From: Anthostomella pinea
Lineage: Eukaryota > Ascomycota > Sordariomycetes > Xylariales > Xylariaceae
DNA: 64,000 nt
NCBI GenBank assembly: GCA_963556695.1
Contig: CAUWAG010000006.1
Location: forward strand, 1,240,001-1,304,000
Reading direction: 5' to 3'
Made by a program: the position numbers and the translations under genes. The notes under the pieces are model-generated. The model ran no database searches and was not told the DNA's origin. It was given only the letters and a program-made list of their open reading frames with translations. This document shows, one piece after another, positions 53,182-64,000 of this stretch; within the stretch, counting starts at the first letter, position 1; each line of letters opens with the position of its first letter.

Positions 53182-54987
53182 TCAAGTAAAATCGTAGACC
53201 ATCAGGCTCTCCTTGCCTTCCCGAGACTCCTTGAGCACAATAACCATCTCGTCATCAAAACCGACCCAGTTCCGGCGTTCATTCCACCTCATTGCAGCCG
53301 GACCATCGCGAACCGCTGCCTCTTCTTCATCGCCTTCATCTTCTACGGGCTTGACAGTCGGCCTGACTTCTATACTGCTTCCATTCGCCCTGCCCTCCAA
53401 CTCCCATACTCTAATTTCTTCCCCGCGGCAGCTGACACTGACGGCCTTCCCGCGCGCTGTTATCTCCGCGTCGCTGATGCCCGAGGTATGACCCCAGAGT
53501 CGGATGCCCGGTGATATCGACAGTGACGACGCGTTGGACGTGCAGAGGTGTAGAATCAGCGTGTTGTCGGGCAACGTTGCGAGTAGGTAGGGATGGGTGT
53601 AGCATAAGCTGATCGGGCCGTCAACTACGTCGTCACGGGAAGTCGTCGAGGTTGTTGACGAGCCCATGTATCGAGCGGGTGAGGTCGGCGGCGAGGGTAT
53701 ATGTGTTGATGCTGTTTTGACTGGCAGGGTGTACGCAAGGCGGGTGGTCGTGATTTCCGGGGTCGATTTCCCAACTCTGGACGCAGGAGCCCGTAGGTGT
53801 AGGTCTTGGATCCCCAGAGACCAGCCTTGAAGCGTGGAGAATGTGTATGCGATCGACGCAACCGTACTTCCGGACGTCTTCCTCAGCGATAATGCTAGTG
53901 GGGCTCTTGAAGTATGTGACTTCAGCGATGTCAAGAGGTAGGGAACCTGGAGTGTTGTGCCTGGTTTTGACTTCTCCGCGCGTATCCTGGGCCTTGAATG
54001 ACCATATCTCCTTTCGTCCTCAGTCTGGCCTTCGAGTTCCTGTGCAATTTCACTTTCGGATTCCCGCGCGGTTTCGCTCTCGGCCTCGCTCGGAGATCCT
54101 TCAAAGGTATATACGGATATAAGAACAGATTTCGTAGCGGTGAGCAAATAAGGGTACGAGAAAGCAATCCCCGCCAGTTTACCATTGCTGGACTTTTCGT
54201 GGCGATACCGCCGCATTATTCTCCGTTCTTTGGTATCCAACCTCCATATGCCAAAACTGCCATCTGTAAAGCCTATAGCAATATTCAGTGTCTTCTCTTG
54301 GACATCGTGATCGTCTATTGCGATGCAGCTCGGTATGGCGGATGAATCGAGCTCATCCAGGCCGATTTGCGCCTGTAGTTGTTTCGTCTTCAGATCCCAA
54401 GCCCGCAGGCCAGTCGCGGCGTCTGCGGTGACAGCCAGACCTTCCGAGACCTTGACCAACATCTTCTGCGAGCTCTCCATGTCCGAGAGCGCCGTGTCTT
54501 GCCCAACATGCAGCTCCTCGACGGCGCACTTCCCTCTCGACCAGTTATGTCGGAGCTTGTACTGCCTCTTCCAGTCGCGCGAGTTCTTGTCTTCGCGATT
54601 GCGCATGTCCACCCACCCACCTCTCCGGCCATCCGCCCATATCGCCTTGCGCGCTGAGTAGTGTAGCTTTCCCTCCCTGGCAGAGCCGTCGCGAAAGCCG
54701 GGTATTCGGAGGGCGCGGGGCAGGACAAATCGGGAGTAGTATAAGCGCTTCCATATCTGCGAGTCGCCGGACAGGTGGTAGAAGCGATCTGATAGCGGCG
54801 AGACGTTAAGGAGGTCGGGCAGCGGGAGTAGCGACAAGATGCGCACGAGCAGCTCGTCGGATAGAGGCGATAAGAGGTCTGGTGAAGCGGTGTGGCGGGC
54901 GCGCTTTAATGTCGTCGAACGGGAGGCCTCGTCGGCGTCGGCACGTCTCCGCTTCGCAGGCATCTTGTTTGTTAATGTGCGGGTCAT
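53182..54987 (-). CDS. F-box protein with WD-like repeats
   Basis: A single exon of 601 residues from ATG 54985-54987 (a second ATG at 54961-54963, MPAKRRR, is an equally good start). After a basic N-terminus comes an F-box (LLSPLSDELLVRILSLLPLPDLLNVSPLS..., about residues 38-85). WD/beta-propeller-like strands follow: GLAVTADAATGLRAWDLKTKQ, IAIGFTDGSFGIWRLDTKERR, YLLTATKSVLISVYTF and, near the end, IRLWGHTSGISDAEIT and EEIRVWELEG. F-box/WD proteins are substrate receptors of SCF ubiquitin ligases: the F-box binds Skp1 and the propeller binds the substrate. The repeats are diverged and an acidic, Glu-rich loop (about 320-345) interrupts them. The substrate is unknown. It is tail-to-tail with the preceding regulator gene. 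Confidence 0.85.
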   Translation of the reverse strand: MTRTLTNKMPAKRRRADADEASRSTTLKRARHTASPDLLSPLSDELLVRILSLLPLPDLLNVSPLSDRFYHLSGDSQIWKRLYYSRFVLPRALRIPGFRDGSAREGKLHYSARKAIWADGRRGGWVDMRNREDKNSRDWKRQYKLRHNWSRGKCAVEELHVGQDTALSDMESSQKMLVKVSEGLAVTADAATGLRAWDLKTKQLQAQIGLDELDSSAIPSCIAIDDHDVQEKTLNIAIGFTDGSFGIWRLDTKERRIMRRYRHEKSSNGKLAGIAFSYPYLLTATKSVLISVYTFEGSPSEAESETARESESEIAQELEGQTEDERRYGHSRPRIRAEKSKPGTTLQVPYLLTSLKSHTSRAPLALSLRKTSGSTVASIAYTFSTLQGWSLGIQDLHLRAPASRVGKSTPEITTTRLAYTLPVKTASTHIPSPPTSPARYMGSSTTSTTSRDDVVDGPISLCYTHPYLLATLPDNTLILHLCTSNASSLSISPGIRLWGHTSGISDAEITARGKAVSVSCRGEEIRVWELEGRANGSSIEVRPTVKPVEDEGDEEEAAVRDGPAAMRWNERRNWVGFDDEMVIVLKESREGKESLMVYDFT

Positions 54988-55434
54988 CTTATTGTGTTAC
55001 GGGTCTGCACCCCTCGCCTTTGTCACGGGTGTTGGCAGGTCGAGTGAGGAATGACGAGACGTGCTTTCGAGATAAACCGCATTCAAGTGGTGGCGCCCCG
55101 GGCTGCAGATTGCTCGGCGATATCGGAGATAAGACACGCCCTCACTTCGTTGCGGGGGATAGTGCGACGCGGGGATGGAATGTGGGCAAGTCTCATTAAT
55201 AATATCCTTGGTACCCCCCAAACTTGACAGCATTCCTCGCGTCTTCTACGCCATGATTCGTACTGTAAGTTACATCTTCAACAACTGCCCACCTCAACCC
55301 GATGAAGTTGAAGCTCGGTTGTCCTCCTCTTGGACAGGCTGAGTCGGAAGTTGGACACTGGTGGGGGGTTACAAGTTGAGTGATGTATCCCTGATGGCAA
55401 ACACGCGCACCACCAAACGAACAATCTGACATCC
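54988..55434. other. intergenic, nothing recognised
   Basis: F-box gene promoter side and 3' flank of the next minus-strand relic. No motif seen. Confidence 0.4.
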
Positions 55435-56260
55435 TCACGCAGTGGTGTCCACATCTGGTTCCGACGGCGTCAAGTCGAGGAACGACACATCCGGGCCAAG
55501 AATCCGGACCTTCGAACTCGAATGCCGCATCACCGGCTTCGCGGTGGCCCAAGGGATATCTCCAATGATCTTAGACTCGCGATGAGAAGGTCGGGTGGCA
55601 GGCTCGATTGCAGGAACACACCCGCCGTCGAGCTCGGCGATGCGTCCCACTGGTGATATCCTCCTGCGCCAGTAAACCCCGACTAGGAGGCACAGCGCTG
55701 AGAACACGACTCCTGCTGAGATGCCGATGCCGATATGTGTCCCCACGTGATCGCCCTGGTCGTGCGCGATGCTCGGGGTAGTGTTTGCTTTGGTGGTCGT
55801 CAGGTCGGCCTCATCGGCGCTGTCATGGTCATCGTCGTGGGCTGCGCTTGTGGGATTTGGCTCGGTGTCGTAGTGCTCGTCCCTGGTTTCGCCATTTCAG
55901 TTGTTTCGGTATGTCCCCATGTCGCAACTATACTCGTCACGAAGCTAGGCGACGCTGTATCGTTGCCGATTGAGGACAACGATGTCCTGGTATGGGCGGT
56001 GGCAAGTATTGGTTCCATCTTGCTATCGTTCGTCGTTGATGTGTGGTTGGTCCCTCACAAAGTAGATGACGAAAAAGGAGGATCTAGTTCGCAAAGTGAA
56101 ACGCTTCCATATGTCGCATTCGCCTCGGACTGTCCCGTCGAATATCGGTAGACTATTGATACCCTTGTGGCTAGGGTATTGACGCGAACATCAAGTTTGA
56201 GCACTGGGGGTATATTCGTGGCAGGTTGAGGGTTGAAGTAGGTAGAGTGTCAATAACATC
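55435..56260 (-). pseudogene. decayed Thr/Ser-rich single-pass membrane protein
   Basis: On the minus strand a coherent frame (about 56230-56060: LDVRVNTLATRVSIVYRYS..., SEANATYGSVSLCELD) meets TGA near 56060 and then continues in the same frame as a Thr/Ser/Pro-rich linker. That frame stops at 55800. A second frame from about 55870 carries more linker (TTTKANTTPS), then a membrane span with GIGISAGVVFSALCLLVGVYW and a YWRRR stop-transfer, and a cytoplasmic tail to 55435. The architecture is that of a fungal cell-surface protein (ectodomain, mucin-like stalk, single anchor). The CGA-type stop and the frame change suggest decay, although an unrecognised intron could bridge the frame change. 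Confidence 0.4.
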
Positions 56261-57211
56261 TCTGAACTTCGAATGATGTACATCGAGGCGTCCGATCGGT
56301 CATGCTAAAGCCTCTGTCAGCGAGCCTTGGGGAAAACAAGAATGTTTGTTCTGCTTTCGGAAGAGTTGGGGTCATAACCTCTTCAAGGATCGCCCCTGGT
56401 GCCACGAATATGACCCTGCAATGAGGGATTCAGTGTTACAAGGCGCAACATAAGGCCTTCACATCACTCCGAGTCTAATCTCGAATTGAACCGAACGATA
56501 CCAAGACTCCTCTGCGCACTTGTATTGCGACCCATATCATCACAACAGGCATTCCCTCGACATACCGTGTATCTCTCATTGTGCTACGGGCTCGTGGATC
56601 CAGGGGATAGTGACACAGCATTTCATTCAGCTCATTTCAGCTTGCACATCACGTTCTTGCTGCAGCTGCACCTATCTCCCGAGACGAATGCATTCACGAT
56701 ACCAATTTCGACCTCCGCGACGAACTCTCAAGTATATACATACTTCCAGCAGATGTTGCCAAGGTCGAAAGCGGCAACCTGGCAGAAGCTTGTGCGTTGG
56801 AGACTAAATCACTAGATCCAGCACTTCACTTGTCCTATGAGACTCCACCTGTACTCCAAGCTTGGGGGGAGTTCATACCACTGCCTGAAATGTATGTGGC
56901 CTGTTTCACAACATTTGTAGACCTTACCCAGCGGGGCTCGAGCAACTACATACATAGGTGGTGCACCCATCACCCTGAGCTGAGAGGCAACGACAGCCGC
57001 GTGGGTGGCGCCAATTAGGACCTTTATCTTCAGCGCACGAAGCAAAGGACGGTACTTGGGTACATGCGGTGCTGATTGTTACCGAGTATCAGCAACGCAT
57101 TTGCAGCCACCCACATATGGGCTGCACACCCCCTTTTGTGTGCAGAAAGACAGCCTCACTCCAATCAAGCCTCGAGTATGGCAGCGAACTCAAAGGAACG
57201 AGTATAGCCAG
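56261..57211. other. intergenic, nothing recognised
   Basis: Many short frames on both strands, none with a recognisable domain. No repeat noticed. Confidence 0.4.
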
Positions 57212-57304
57212 GGCCGTATGGCGCAATGGTCAAATGCGCCTGGTTGTGTTCTCGTTTGTGCGGTGGGCGACGAGAACAAGTGGGTTCGAATCCTGCTATG
57301 GCCC
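57212..57304 (+). tRNA. tRNA-like sequence (Arg-type body?), non-canonical anticodon arm
   Basis: The acceptor arms GGCCGTA and TATGGCC pair over 7 bp (57212-57218 with 57297-57303). The D arm GCGC-AATGGTCAAAT-GCGC has an A-box-like TGGCGCAATGG. The T arm GTGGG-TTCGAAT-CCTGC contains a good B box (GGTTCGAATCC). Between the D and T arms are about 40 nt that should form an anticodon arm with intron. The only good helix there is GTTCTCG/CGAGAAC with a 16-nt loop, offset by several bases from the normal position, so no anticodon can be assigned. It may be an intron-bearing tRNA gene, a tRNA pseudogene or a tRNA-derived repeat. Confidence 0.4.
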
Positions 57305-58945
57305 CCTTTCTGACCCGGCTTGTGCGAGTCGACAACCAGCACATGACAGTGGAGAGGCCCCATTATCGCAGAGCCTGATAGCCAAGCAGCTTGTCTCCAT
57401 AATACCCACTCCTGCGAGGTTTTCCCCCTTGTGGTTTCCCTCGCCAGCAGATAACAAACACCTACTCCTCCACCCACCAATGCGACATATATCGAACGGC
57501 TACTGGAACGATATGTACACCAGAGAACTGAGGTTCACTGGGTCGCTTTGTCACTAGGCAGGAGGTTTTTCTGACGGAATCGTGCTTGGATATTGACTAA
57601 AACCATCTGAACACTCCAGATTGGTACCGCTACAGCGAGGATAGGCTCGTGCGCGGATCTGAATGTATCTAATTTGACACCTCTACAACCTTGCGATGCA
57701 ATGGCTCTGGGAGGCGTGGTTTGCACTACTGAGGAGCTACCCCCCACGTTAAATACAAAACAAACAAACAAACAAGAGTATAGCCAGGCTCTCAGCCCCA
57801 GCAATGTAACCATGTACGACTTCATCCCACCTGAATGCCATCTCAAGTTTCGTTGAGGCCTTACTCGGAACACGACACCTCCAACCTATCCGTGGGGGCG
57901 CAAGCTGGTGCATGTCTCCCTGCCGAAAACCACATCGATTGACTATTCCATTCTGAGTGTCGGAGCATGTATATAAGCCGTTCATTGGTGTACACTTAAA
58001 CAAGCACCCCGTATTTTAGCTTGGCTGCACAACGACATACTCATACTCCTGCGTTTACATACGGTCCGTCAGACTCACCACGTCGAGGGACAGCGTCACG
58101 CTCTTGGGCCATTACAACTACTACTTACCTTGAGCCTCGACCTTCAACTTGCGCCGACCCTTGACAACCCAAGCAACTTGCACCTTTCTCGATGCAACCA
58201 AACTGAAGAGCTGCATACTTTCGGCCTCACCGCCGAACTTAAGCATTGCTCAAGTAACATACATCACTCTCTTCACATTCTTGCCAGGAATTCTACTACA
58301 GCATACTCAACTAACTAGATACATAGGTCTGGTTAGGCCCGAAAGTTCGCTCTGCAGGCGACTTACTTTCTCCCCCCGTTGTTGAGTTCATCAACCCAGC
58401 CATCTCCCTCGACTTTGTGGGCAAACATCAACATGCTTGAACCAGCTGCACGCCACATGGTATGGACAGCTGGGCTCAGAAACCGGTGTTGCCACTTTCA
58501 TTATTTTCTCACATGTTCGTAGGACGAGGACTATAGGCACCTCTTTCGAGGGAGATTCAAATCCACCACCAACACTGGTTACTCTTCATGCGACATCAGC
58601 TTTCAGCCAAAGACACGAGTCAGGGATTACATACCATCCACCAACTCGAAGACCATCTTAGGCTACACTACGTACCGCAAGACATGCAAAACTACTGGTG
58701 CTTCGTCTCCTCCTCCGATACATTATACCATACAAGCGACTTCTCTCCACACTCAATATCAACTGCTCAACACGAACCTCAACTGTGACAGGCCAGTATC
58801 GCCTTACTGTCTTTTGGCCTCAGCCTCCAACGAGATTACTCTTCTTCTTCATCCGAATACCAGAAGGTAACTTGATCTCATGATTGATCAGGACTGAACA
58901 CCACTGTCTTCCAAATTGCATACATCATACCTACTCAACACCAGC
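57305..58945. other. intergenic, nothing recognised
   Basis: Short open frames only. A small AAAC microsatellite lies at about 57757-57776. Confidence 0.4.
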
Positions 58946-60530
58946 TATGCTCAATTCAGCTCGACGACCAGAGCGCCCCTACAACCATCCGGGTTTCTTC
59001 CTCGTACAACCAAAGCGTGTGCGACACTCAGATATGGAAAGAAACATTACGTATTGACACTTACCCCCAACACCATCCTCTACTGCCCTCAACCTTGCAC
59101 ATGAGCACCCTCTCCCCTTTCGCCTACTATCAACTTCGTCTTCAGAACCTTGCGTTACGGAATGCCTATCCAGTCGTACTGGACACTCAGGTGCCAACTA
59201 CGTGCATAAGTTTCCGAGACTCACGAAAACCAGGAAACGTGCTCGAGTAGATACTTCAAAGGTGACGACTACCAGACTGAGGCAGTTTCACCAAGTTAGG
59301 AAGACGGAGGCGCCAGCTGCACGAGTAAGCCTTCCCTTCCCAAACCTTTCCAGTCATTGTGTTTTTATATGGTGCTGACTCGATGTTGGCTGTCATGTAG
59401 AGAAGCCGGGACGATCCAGAAACAATATCAAACACAAAACACCACACTCTCACTCTCACTCTCCAAGCTCCAGGAGTTGCTTGGACCAGACTATGACATA
59501 AGTCTGCTCAACAAGCCTTCCGGTCCACTAGACGCTATCCTTACGGCTATCTGGCATTACCCAACCTTCCAAACCAGTAAACGTCACTTCGGGCTTACTT
59601 TTGACAAGTCAAACCCTTGCATAGGAATGCAAAGCCTGAAGGCTTGTCCACGGTTGCAGAACCCAATCTAGATATCCAAGATGCTGGAACCCAAGCGTCG
59701 GTTTCAGCCTAGAAGACTGCACTCGACACGGTCAGCCGAAGAATCCTTGAGAATCTGCCCACGAACCCTGCCACCCTAGGCCAGAAAAACTGCCTAGACA
59801 GTATCGCGATAGTGCCTTCTCATCCTGGGTGGCCGGCTAAATACGAGTCGTGTGTGTTTTGAAACAGCGCAGTTTGCAGCTTCTGGTCATACCTCGGTCT
59901 CATCTATACGTGCCCCTTCGCACCGCACACTACCAACTTGATTTCACAAAGGACTTGGCCTTGGCATCGGTACACAATCTCGCTTCCCAGATTCAACTTC
60001 AAAACTCGTCCGCGGCGCATGGACGAGTTTAATAAGGGCCGCGCGAGAGCGTCATATCCCCCCGACCTAGAAAGAAACTTGAAGTTGGACGAGTTTACCA
60101 ATATCCATGCAATCAATAATCCCAAAAGTAGAACATACGCCGCCATGGAAGACATACGACCCAACTTCAATGTATATGTCACAATAACAAGAACCCCGTT
60201 AGACAATACCTAGGCTGACGCCTACGCATTCTTCAGCCTTCTACGCGGCCACTCATCGATTCCATACGACGCATATGCCTAGCCTTCGTTAAAGGGACCA
60301 AACAAACTAGAGTTCCACCTAGCGAATGTTGTCGATTCACCTGAACCCAAGGAACCCAAGAAAACCCTCACTAAGATAGCCGCGAATAAAAATCAGCTAA
60401 TCGAATTGGAAAATGACATTGTAAAACGTCGACAAAAGCTACTGCAGTGCAACAACAGTCGCGATAGCAACATAGTCGAAACTAAAGTGCGAATCGACAC
60501 ACTAAAGGCCTTAACCCTCGCGTTAATGTA
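58946..60530 (+). pseudogene. unrecognised decayed ORF region
   Basis: Several coherent-looking plus-strand blocks lie in different frames: 58946-59059 (basic, PERPYNHPGFFLVQPKRVR), about 59400-59671 (LQELLGPDYDISLLNK) and 60018-60530. The last is a 171-codon frame interrupted only by TAG 60210 and TAG 60282. It ends in a charged heptad-like helix (LIELENDIVKRRQKLLQ... VETKVRIDTLKALTL) before TAA. This looks like one gene of about 500 codons eroded by indels and C-to-T stops, with a C-terminal coiled coil. I do not recognise the family. Confidence 0.35.
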
Positions 60531-60646
60531 ATCTCAAACCCTAACACCCCCGACACCCCCTCCTCGTGGCGGACGGCGGGAAACCTCTTGGCTCGATAGC
60601 CGACACGGTTAACGACCCTTATTCTTATCTTTTCCACAACGGCGCG

Positions 60647-61297
60647 GTACTCTCGTTGACAAACCCAGTGTCCAGCCCCACATCACTTTTACACACACAC
60701 ACACACACAATTCTGAGCTGGTGCCAGACAACCAGAAAGTACGTTTTTTGACGACAACGCTCCCCAACATCTAGGAACATACGGAATGATACATGCGACG
60801 GTAGTCTGGGAGCGCTGCCGTATCGTTGCGTGGTTGACGCCGACTTGATGCGGCGATAGAAGTACGGCATTCGAAGTTATCATTACCGCCAGGACGTTGC
60901 ATATATCGATATGTATAAGTATTAATAGCCTTAAGCCGTACCTATCAATACATGGTTAGATCAGTATTTGCGACGTTGATTTGGAAGCGTACTTTTGTCG
61001 TAGTTGCCGAAAGATGCCGAGGTTCATTTACCCTTCATATGGTCAACTTGACGGTAGCGACGACAAAAGTACCATTACGCTTCCAAGCTAATGTCGCATA
61101 TATCATAACGCGTATGTACTATTAGCCCTAGATTGTAGCTATAGTACATACACGTTATGGTATATGCGACGTTGGCCCGGAAGCGTTATTGTCGAAAAAC
61201 GTACTTTTGTCGTTGTCGCATACTAGCTTAACTTTGTGTGTGTGTGTGTATAGAAAGTTGATGTAGGGCTGGACACTGGGCTTGTCAACGAGAGTAC
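60647..61297. mobile_element. 651-bp foldback / inverted-repeat element
   Basis: The outer arms of about 65 bp are inverted copies: left GTACTCTCGTTGACAAACCC..., right (inverse) GTACTCTCGTTGACAAGCCC. Both then run through CAGTGTCCAGCCC.ACATCA into opposite CA/TG microsatellites (about 60692-60711 and 61237-61250). Inside, a second set of inverted motifs repeats (GCGACGTTG..., GGAAGCG.ACTTTTGTCG) at about 60970-61010, 61045-61100 (inverted) and 61165-61230, predicting a large hairpin. It is non-coding. No target duplication was identified, so the element class is open. Confidence 0.65.
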
Positions 61298-63027
61298 TCC
61301 TGGCCATCAACAACTCTCATCGCGTCTTGTCAATGGAAGCCCTTGGATGCAAGTGTCGTAAACACGCAACGCACCAACTTCAGTTCTTCACTGCAATTCT
61401 CGAATTCTGTTTCTGCCAACCCATTATCACCTACATCCGATGCTAATCACACTACCCACAATGCTTGCCATGGTACCAGCTAACTTGCTATAACATTCAA
61501 AAACGAGCTTAAGAGACATATGTAAGTATAATCTCGACAGGCAACGTCATACGGTACACACCAACAAATCTACCACTCCTCGTCCCTCCCGCACACCATC
61601 ACTATCATATATGCGAGCAGCGCGCCGCATTTATCAGTCCCTAATCTTGCAGTGGCGTAGTGTTAAGTCACCTGGAATATCCCTTCCCTTATGCCTTTCA
61701 ACCCTGGACGAAGGGTTCACCGGGTTCCATAGCGTTTTGCGCTCGCCCCAGAAACCAGAGTGCCAACAGGTATCCGTCTCACAGGCCTAGCCACTCGCCA
61801 CCAACCAGCTACTGCACCCGTCTGCTGCCACCAACCCAACATCGAGATAGCAGATAGGAAGATCATTGAAACCCCTCCCTACCCCGGTGAGCCTTTCGAA
61901 CTTACCATCTGGTACTACTCGTTTAACCCGTTTAATGCCATCGGGTTCAATCCCCTCTCCGTGCTGTATGCACAACGATAACAAAAAGCGAAAGACCATG
62001 TTGTTTAAGTAAACAATCAGGGTCCGAAGTTACAGAACGCAACAAGGAGGGAAGAAAAACTCGAAACGCATAAACCGGTCGTTCTCGTAAGAGCAGCAGG
62101 AATACCAACGACCGACACAACCAACGACCACGAGAAACCACAGCCGCCATTATGAATTTCTCTGGTGTTGCGAAAGACGTTACGACGGCACTGCAACGTC
62201 TTGTGAGTGCTGCTGCGTCAGTTTCGACGGGCTTCATTTGGGCCACCTTGTTTGGAAGCTATTGTTCGTTTTGCGCCGGCTGTAAAAGCGACTATTATGC
62301 AAGTATTATCTGGTATCCTCGTCCGGCTGCCCCCGTTCGTTGTAGGTTTGGTGAAGCGATCCTGTTTTGGGCCCCAAGAGTCTAACAGCTGTACGCACCG
62401 ACCTGGCAATTATCTCATAATTGTACATGTCGTGTATACATCACCTGAACGACAGCTTCACCAGGACATTAGTCACTCGTCACGTATCTCGCTCTCGTCG
62501 CTTCGATTCAACTTCTATAGCTTCTTCCAGATAGCGCGGCAATAATGTAACTCGGAAAAGGGCGGCTCGCCCTCGTCCATGGGTGCGGGGGAAAGTCCAG
62601 GCCAGCACCCTTCGATCCTGCGCCCTCGAGCATCCTCCGTACCAAGAAGATGGCGCACAAATGACTTAGCAAGACAAGGTAAAGATCCTGGGTTGGCCTC
62701 TGTAATTTACGTGTCTCCTTGGGAATACCGGCGTGAGACTTGCGGCAAGCTTCTACGAACAATTGGCAGTCTCAAATTCCACATGGTCTACCAATCATGC
62801 CGGGGTGTACAGTTCCATTCTGCGGACGTTGGAGGCGGGTGTAGCTATAGCCGGGCAAGCAGCCAAGACGGGAGTGTATCCTGCTGCCTTTACTGGCATG
62901 AAGGTCATCCCTTCCCCAGCACCTTCCCCGTGCCCTTCAAGAACGAGGCGGGACAAACCGTCGTGCAGGATGTCACCAGATGAAGCTGGCCGACCTCAGT
63001 CGGCTTGTCATATCTCGACCTCCGTGA
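61298..63027. other. intergenic, nothing recognised with confidence
   Basis: A 77-codon frame at 62152-62385 starts plausibly (MNFSGVAKDVTTALQRL) but loses coherence. It may be a first exon of a small membrane protein. Upstream pieces of the zinc-finger gene at 63.1 kb may also lie here. Confidence 0.35.
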
Positions 63028-63423
63028 CGTCGTCGATGCGGGAACGCCACCCGGCCCATACGGGATGAACTGGGTCAAGAACCACGTTCGCACGCACGAC
63101 TATGTCGCAATTGCAGTGTGCACGAGGCTCGCTGCAAAAAGGCCGACGAAAACTCTGATGCGAAATCCATCGCAGAACGAACTAAATGCGATATTTGTGG
63201 TATTCACTACCGACCCACGGGGTCTCTGTTTGAACATGGTGTCGTCGACCACGACGATCCTAAGAGTCGATTCTGCCCATATGGATGTGAAGAGGGGACT
63301 CAACCCTTCCAAAGCAGGAAGGCCTATGAAAACCATTTGCGTCACTTTCATTCCGTATTTGTGGCGTCTACACAGGATGATCGCACGGAGGTTCTCGTCC
63401 ATGTCGTTCGTCCTCAAAGATAA
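63028..63423 (+). CDS. C2H2-type zinc-finger protein, exon or fragment
   Basis: The frame is open from the TGA at 63025 to TGA 63421-63423. It carries a Cys/His-rich start (LCRNCSVHEARCKK). A regular C2H2 finger C-x2-C-x12-H-x4-H follows (CDICGIHYRPTGSLFEHGVVDH, about 63190-63255), then a second irregular finger C-x3-C...H-x4-H (CPYGCEEG..., KAYENHLRHFH, about 63277-63357). No good ATG opens this frame, so earlier exons probably exist upstream, or the gene is broken at the TGA. Nucleic-acid binding is likely from the fingers; nothing more can be said. Confidence 0.5.
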   Translation, partial: RRRCGNATRPIRDELGQEPRSHARLCRNCSVHEARCKKADENSDAKSIAERTKCDICGIHYRPTGSLFEHGVVDHDDPKSRFCPYGCEEGTQPFQSRKAYENHLRHFHSVFVASTQDDRTEVLVHVVRPQR

Positions 63424-64000
63424 TCGAGTTTCAATCTCTTTTACCATTATACGATTTGTTACTCACGGTTGGTATGCCGAACAACCAAATGCCAATGTTC
63501 AGATAGAATCAACTCAACCACTCAATTAGGGGTTGGCTTTGCCCCGGCTCGATAAGTTACCATCCACATTAACTTGGCAACTCTGGAGAAGGGCAAGCCC
63601 GAGGCTACCTGCAACAGCCCAGCCAGCTCAACGCGGTAGCTATGGCCAAGAAGCTCCGCAAACCTGCTATCCCTCCCACCAGCCTTATTATCACCAGTAT
63701 CCCAGTTCGAACCAACTCTCCACCAGACCGTATGGTTACGAAGCCCAGGGGAAGAATACATAAAACCGCCCAAATTACCGTCTGGGCTCGTTCGAGCAAT
63801 CTACCCTCGCTATGCAAAGCTCAAACTCCTCGTCAGAAGTCGCGAATACATCGAGATCGGCGCCATTTGCTATCGCAGCAAATGTCGTAATATCGACCAC
63901 TCATAAATGGTCGACTGCGTCTGGCTCAAGCGGGTATTCCTCTACCCGAGCTCGATACCACGCTCAGCGCGCCCCTGCCAAGCCGTGGCGCCTACCAGAA
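63424..64000. other. window end, nothing recognised
   Basis: Short overlapping frames. No domain or repeat was identified before the window edge. Confidence 0.4.

Noticed and set aside
1..64000. CRISPR arrays, bacterial operons, rRNA genes, telomeric repeats
   Set aside because: None seen. Gene structure is clearly fungal, and the regular short repeats found (13301-13350, 29110-29250) lack spacer architecture.

Overview
The window is nuclear DNA of a filamentous ascomycete (Pezizomycotina, probably Sordariomycetes-like). The signs are short GT-AG introns with CTAAC-type branch sites, a HacA-type bZIP gene with the 20-nt non-conventional intron, fungal Zn(II)2Cys6 regulators, a fungal complex I subunit of the NUXM type, and transposons carrying what looks like repeat-induced point mutation (RIP): C-to-T/G-to-A changes, Gln/Arg/Trp codons turned into stops, and AT-rich patches. 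No name below rests on a database search; all come from reading the translated sequence.

Layout. 0-7.5 kb is a decayed zone: the 3' end of an unrecognised gene, a frameshifted NOP4 (RRM) relic, a broken secreted Ser/Thr-rich gene, a second secreted gene and a membrane-anchor exon. 7541-13067 is a complete-length but dead Ty1/copia retrotransposon with paired LTRs and a CCTAT target-site duplication. At 13.57 kb is a small secreted protein (effector candidate). 15.3-16.9 kb is hacA on the minus strand. 17.4-21.9 kb is almost gene-free. A DUF427 gene (21.9-22.4 kb) and an ESCRT-III DID2/CHMP1 gene (22.9-23.7 kb) follow. 25-29.4 kb holds three decayed genes, the clearest being a Zn(II)2Cys6 gene interrupted only by three Gln-type stop codons.

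29.7-40.4 kb is a nested transposon block: small inverted-repeat elements, two solo LTRs with perfect 5-bp duplications (CATGT and CGCGG), AT-rich RIP-like remnants, a minus-strand Ty3/Gypsy chromovirus with a truncated 3' LTR and GTGAT duplication, and a pogo/Fot1-like DNA transposon 21 bp further on. Diverged inverted arms about 9.3 kb apart suggest that all of this sits inside one older element.

41-55 kb is a conserved housekeeping block: SKI2 (cytoplasmic RNA exosome helicase), CSM3/Swi3 (replication fork protection), NUXM (complex I), a nine-exon Zn(II)2Cys6 regulator and an F-box/WD-like protein. A 559-bp hAT-type MITE lies 125 bp upstream of the SKI2 start codon. 55-64 kb is again poor in genes: a decayed membrane protein, a tRNA-like sequence, a decayed unknown ORF, a 651-bp foldback element and a C2H2 zinc-finger exon.

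The picture is of a conserved core flanked on both sides by RIP-eroded accessory DNA. Intact genes use TAA/TAG/TGA normally as stops, so the in-frame stops in the eroded genes are real breaks and not a variant code.
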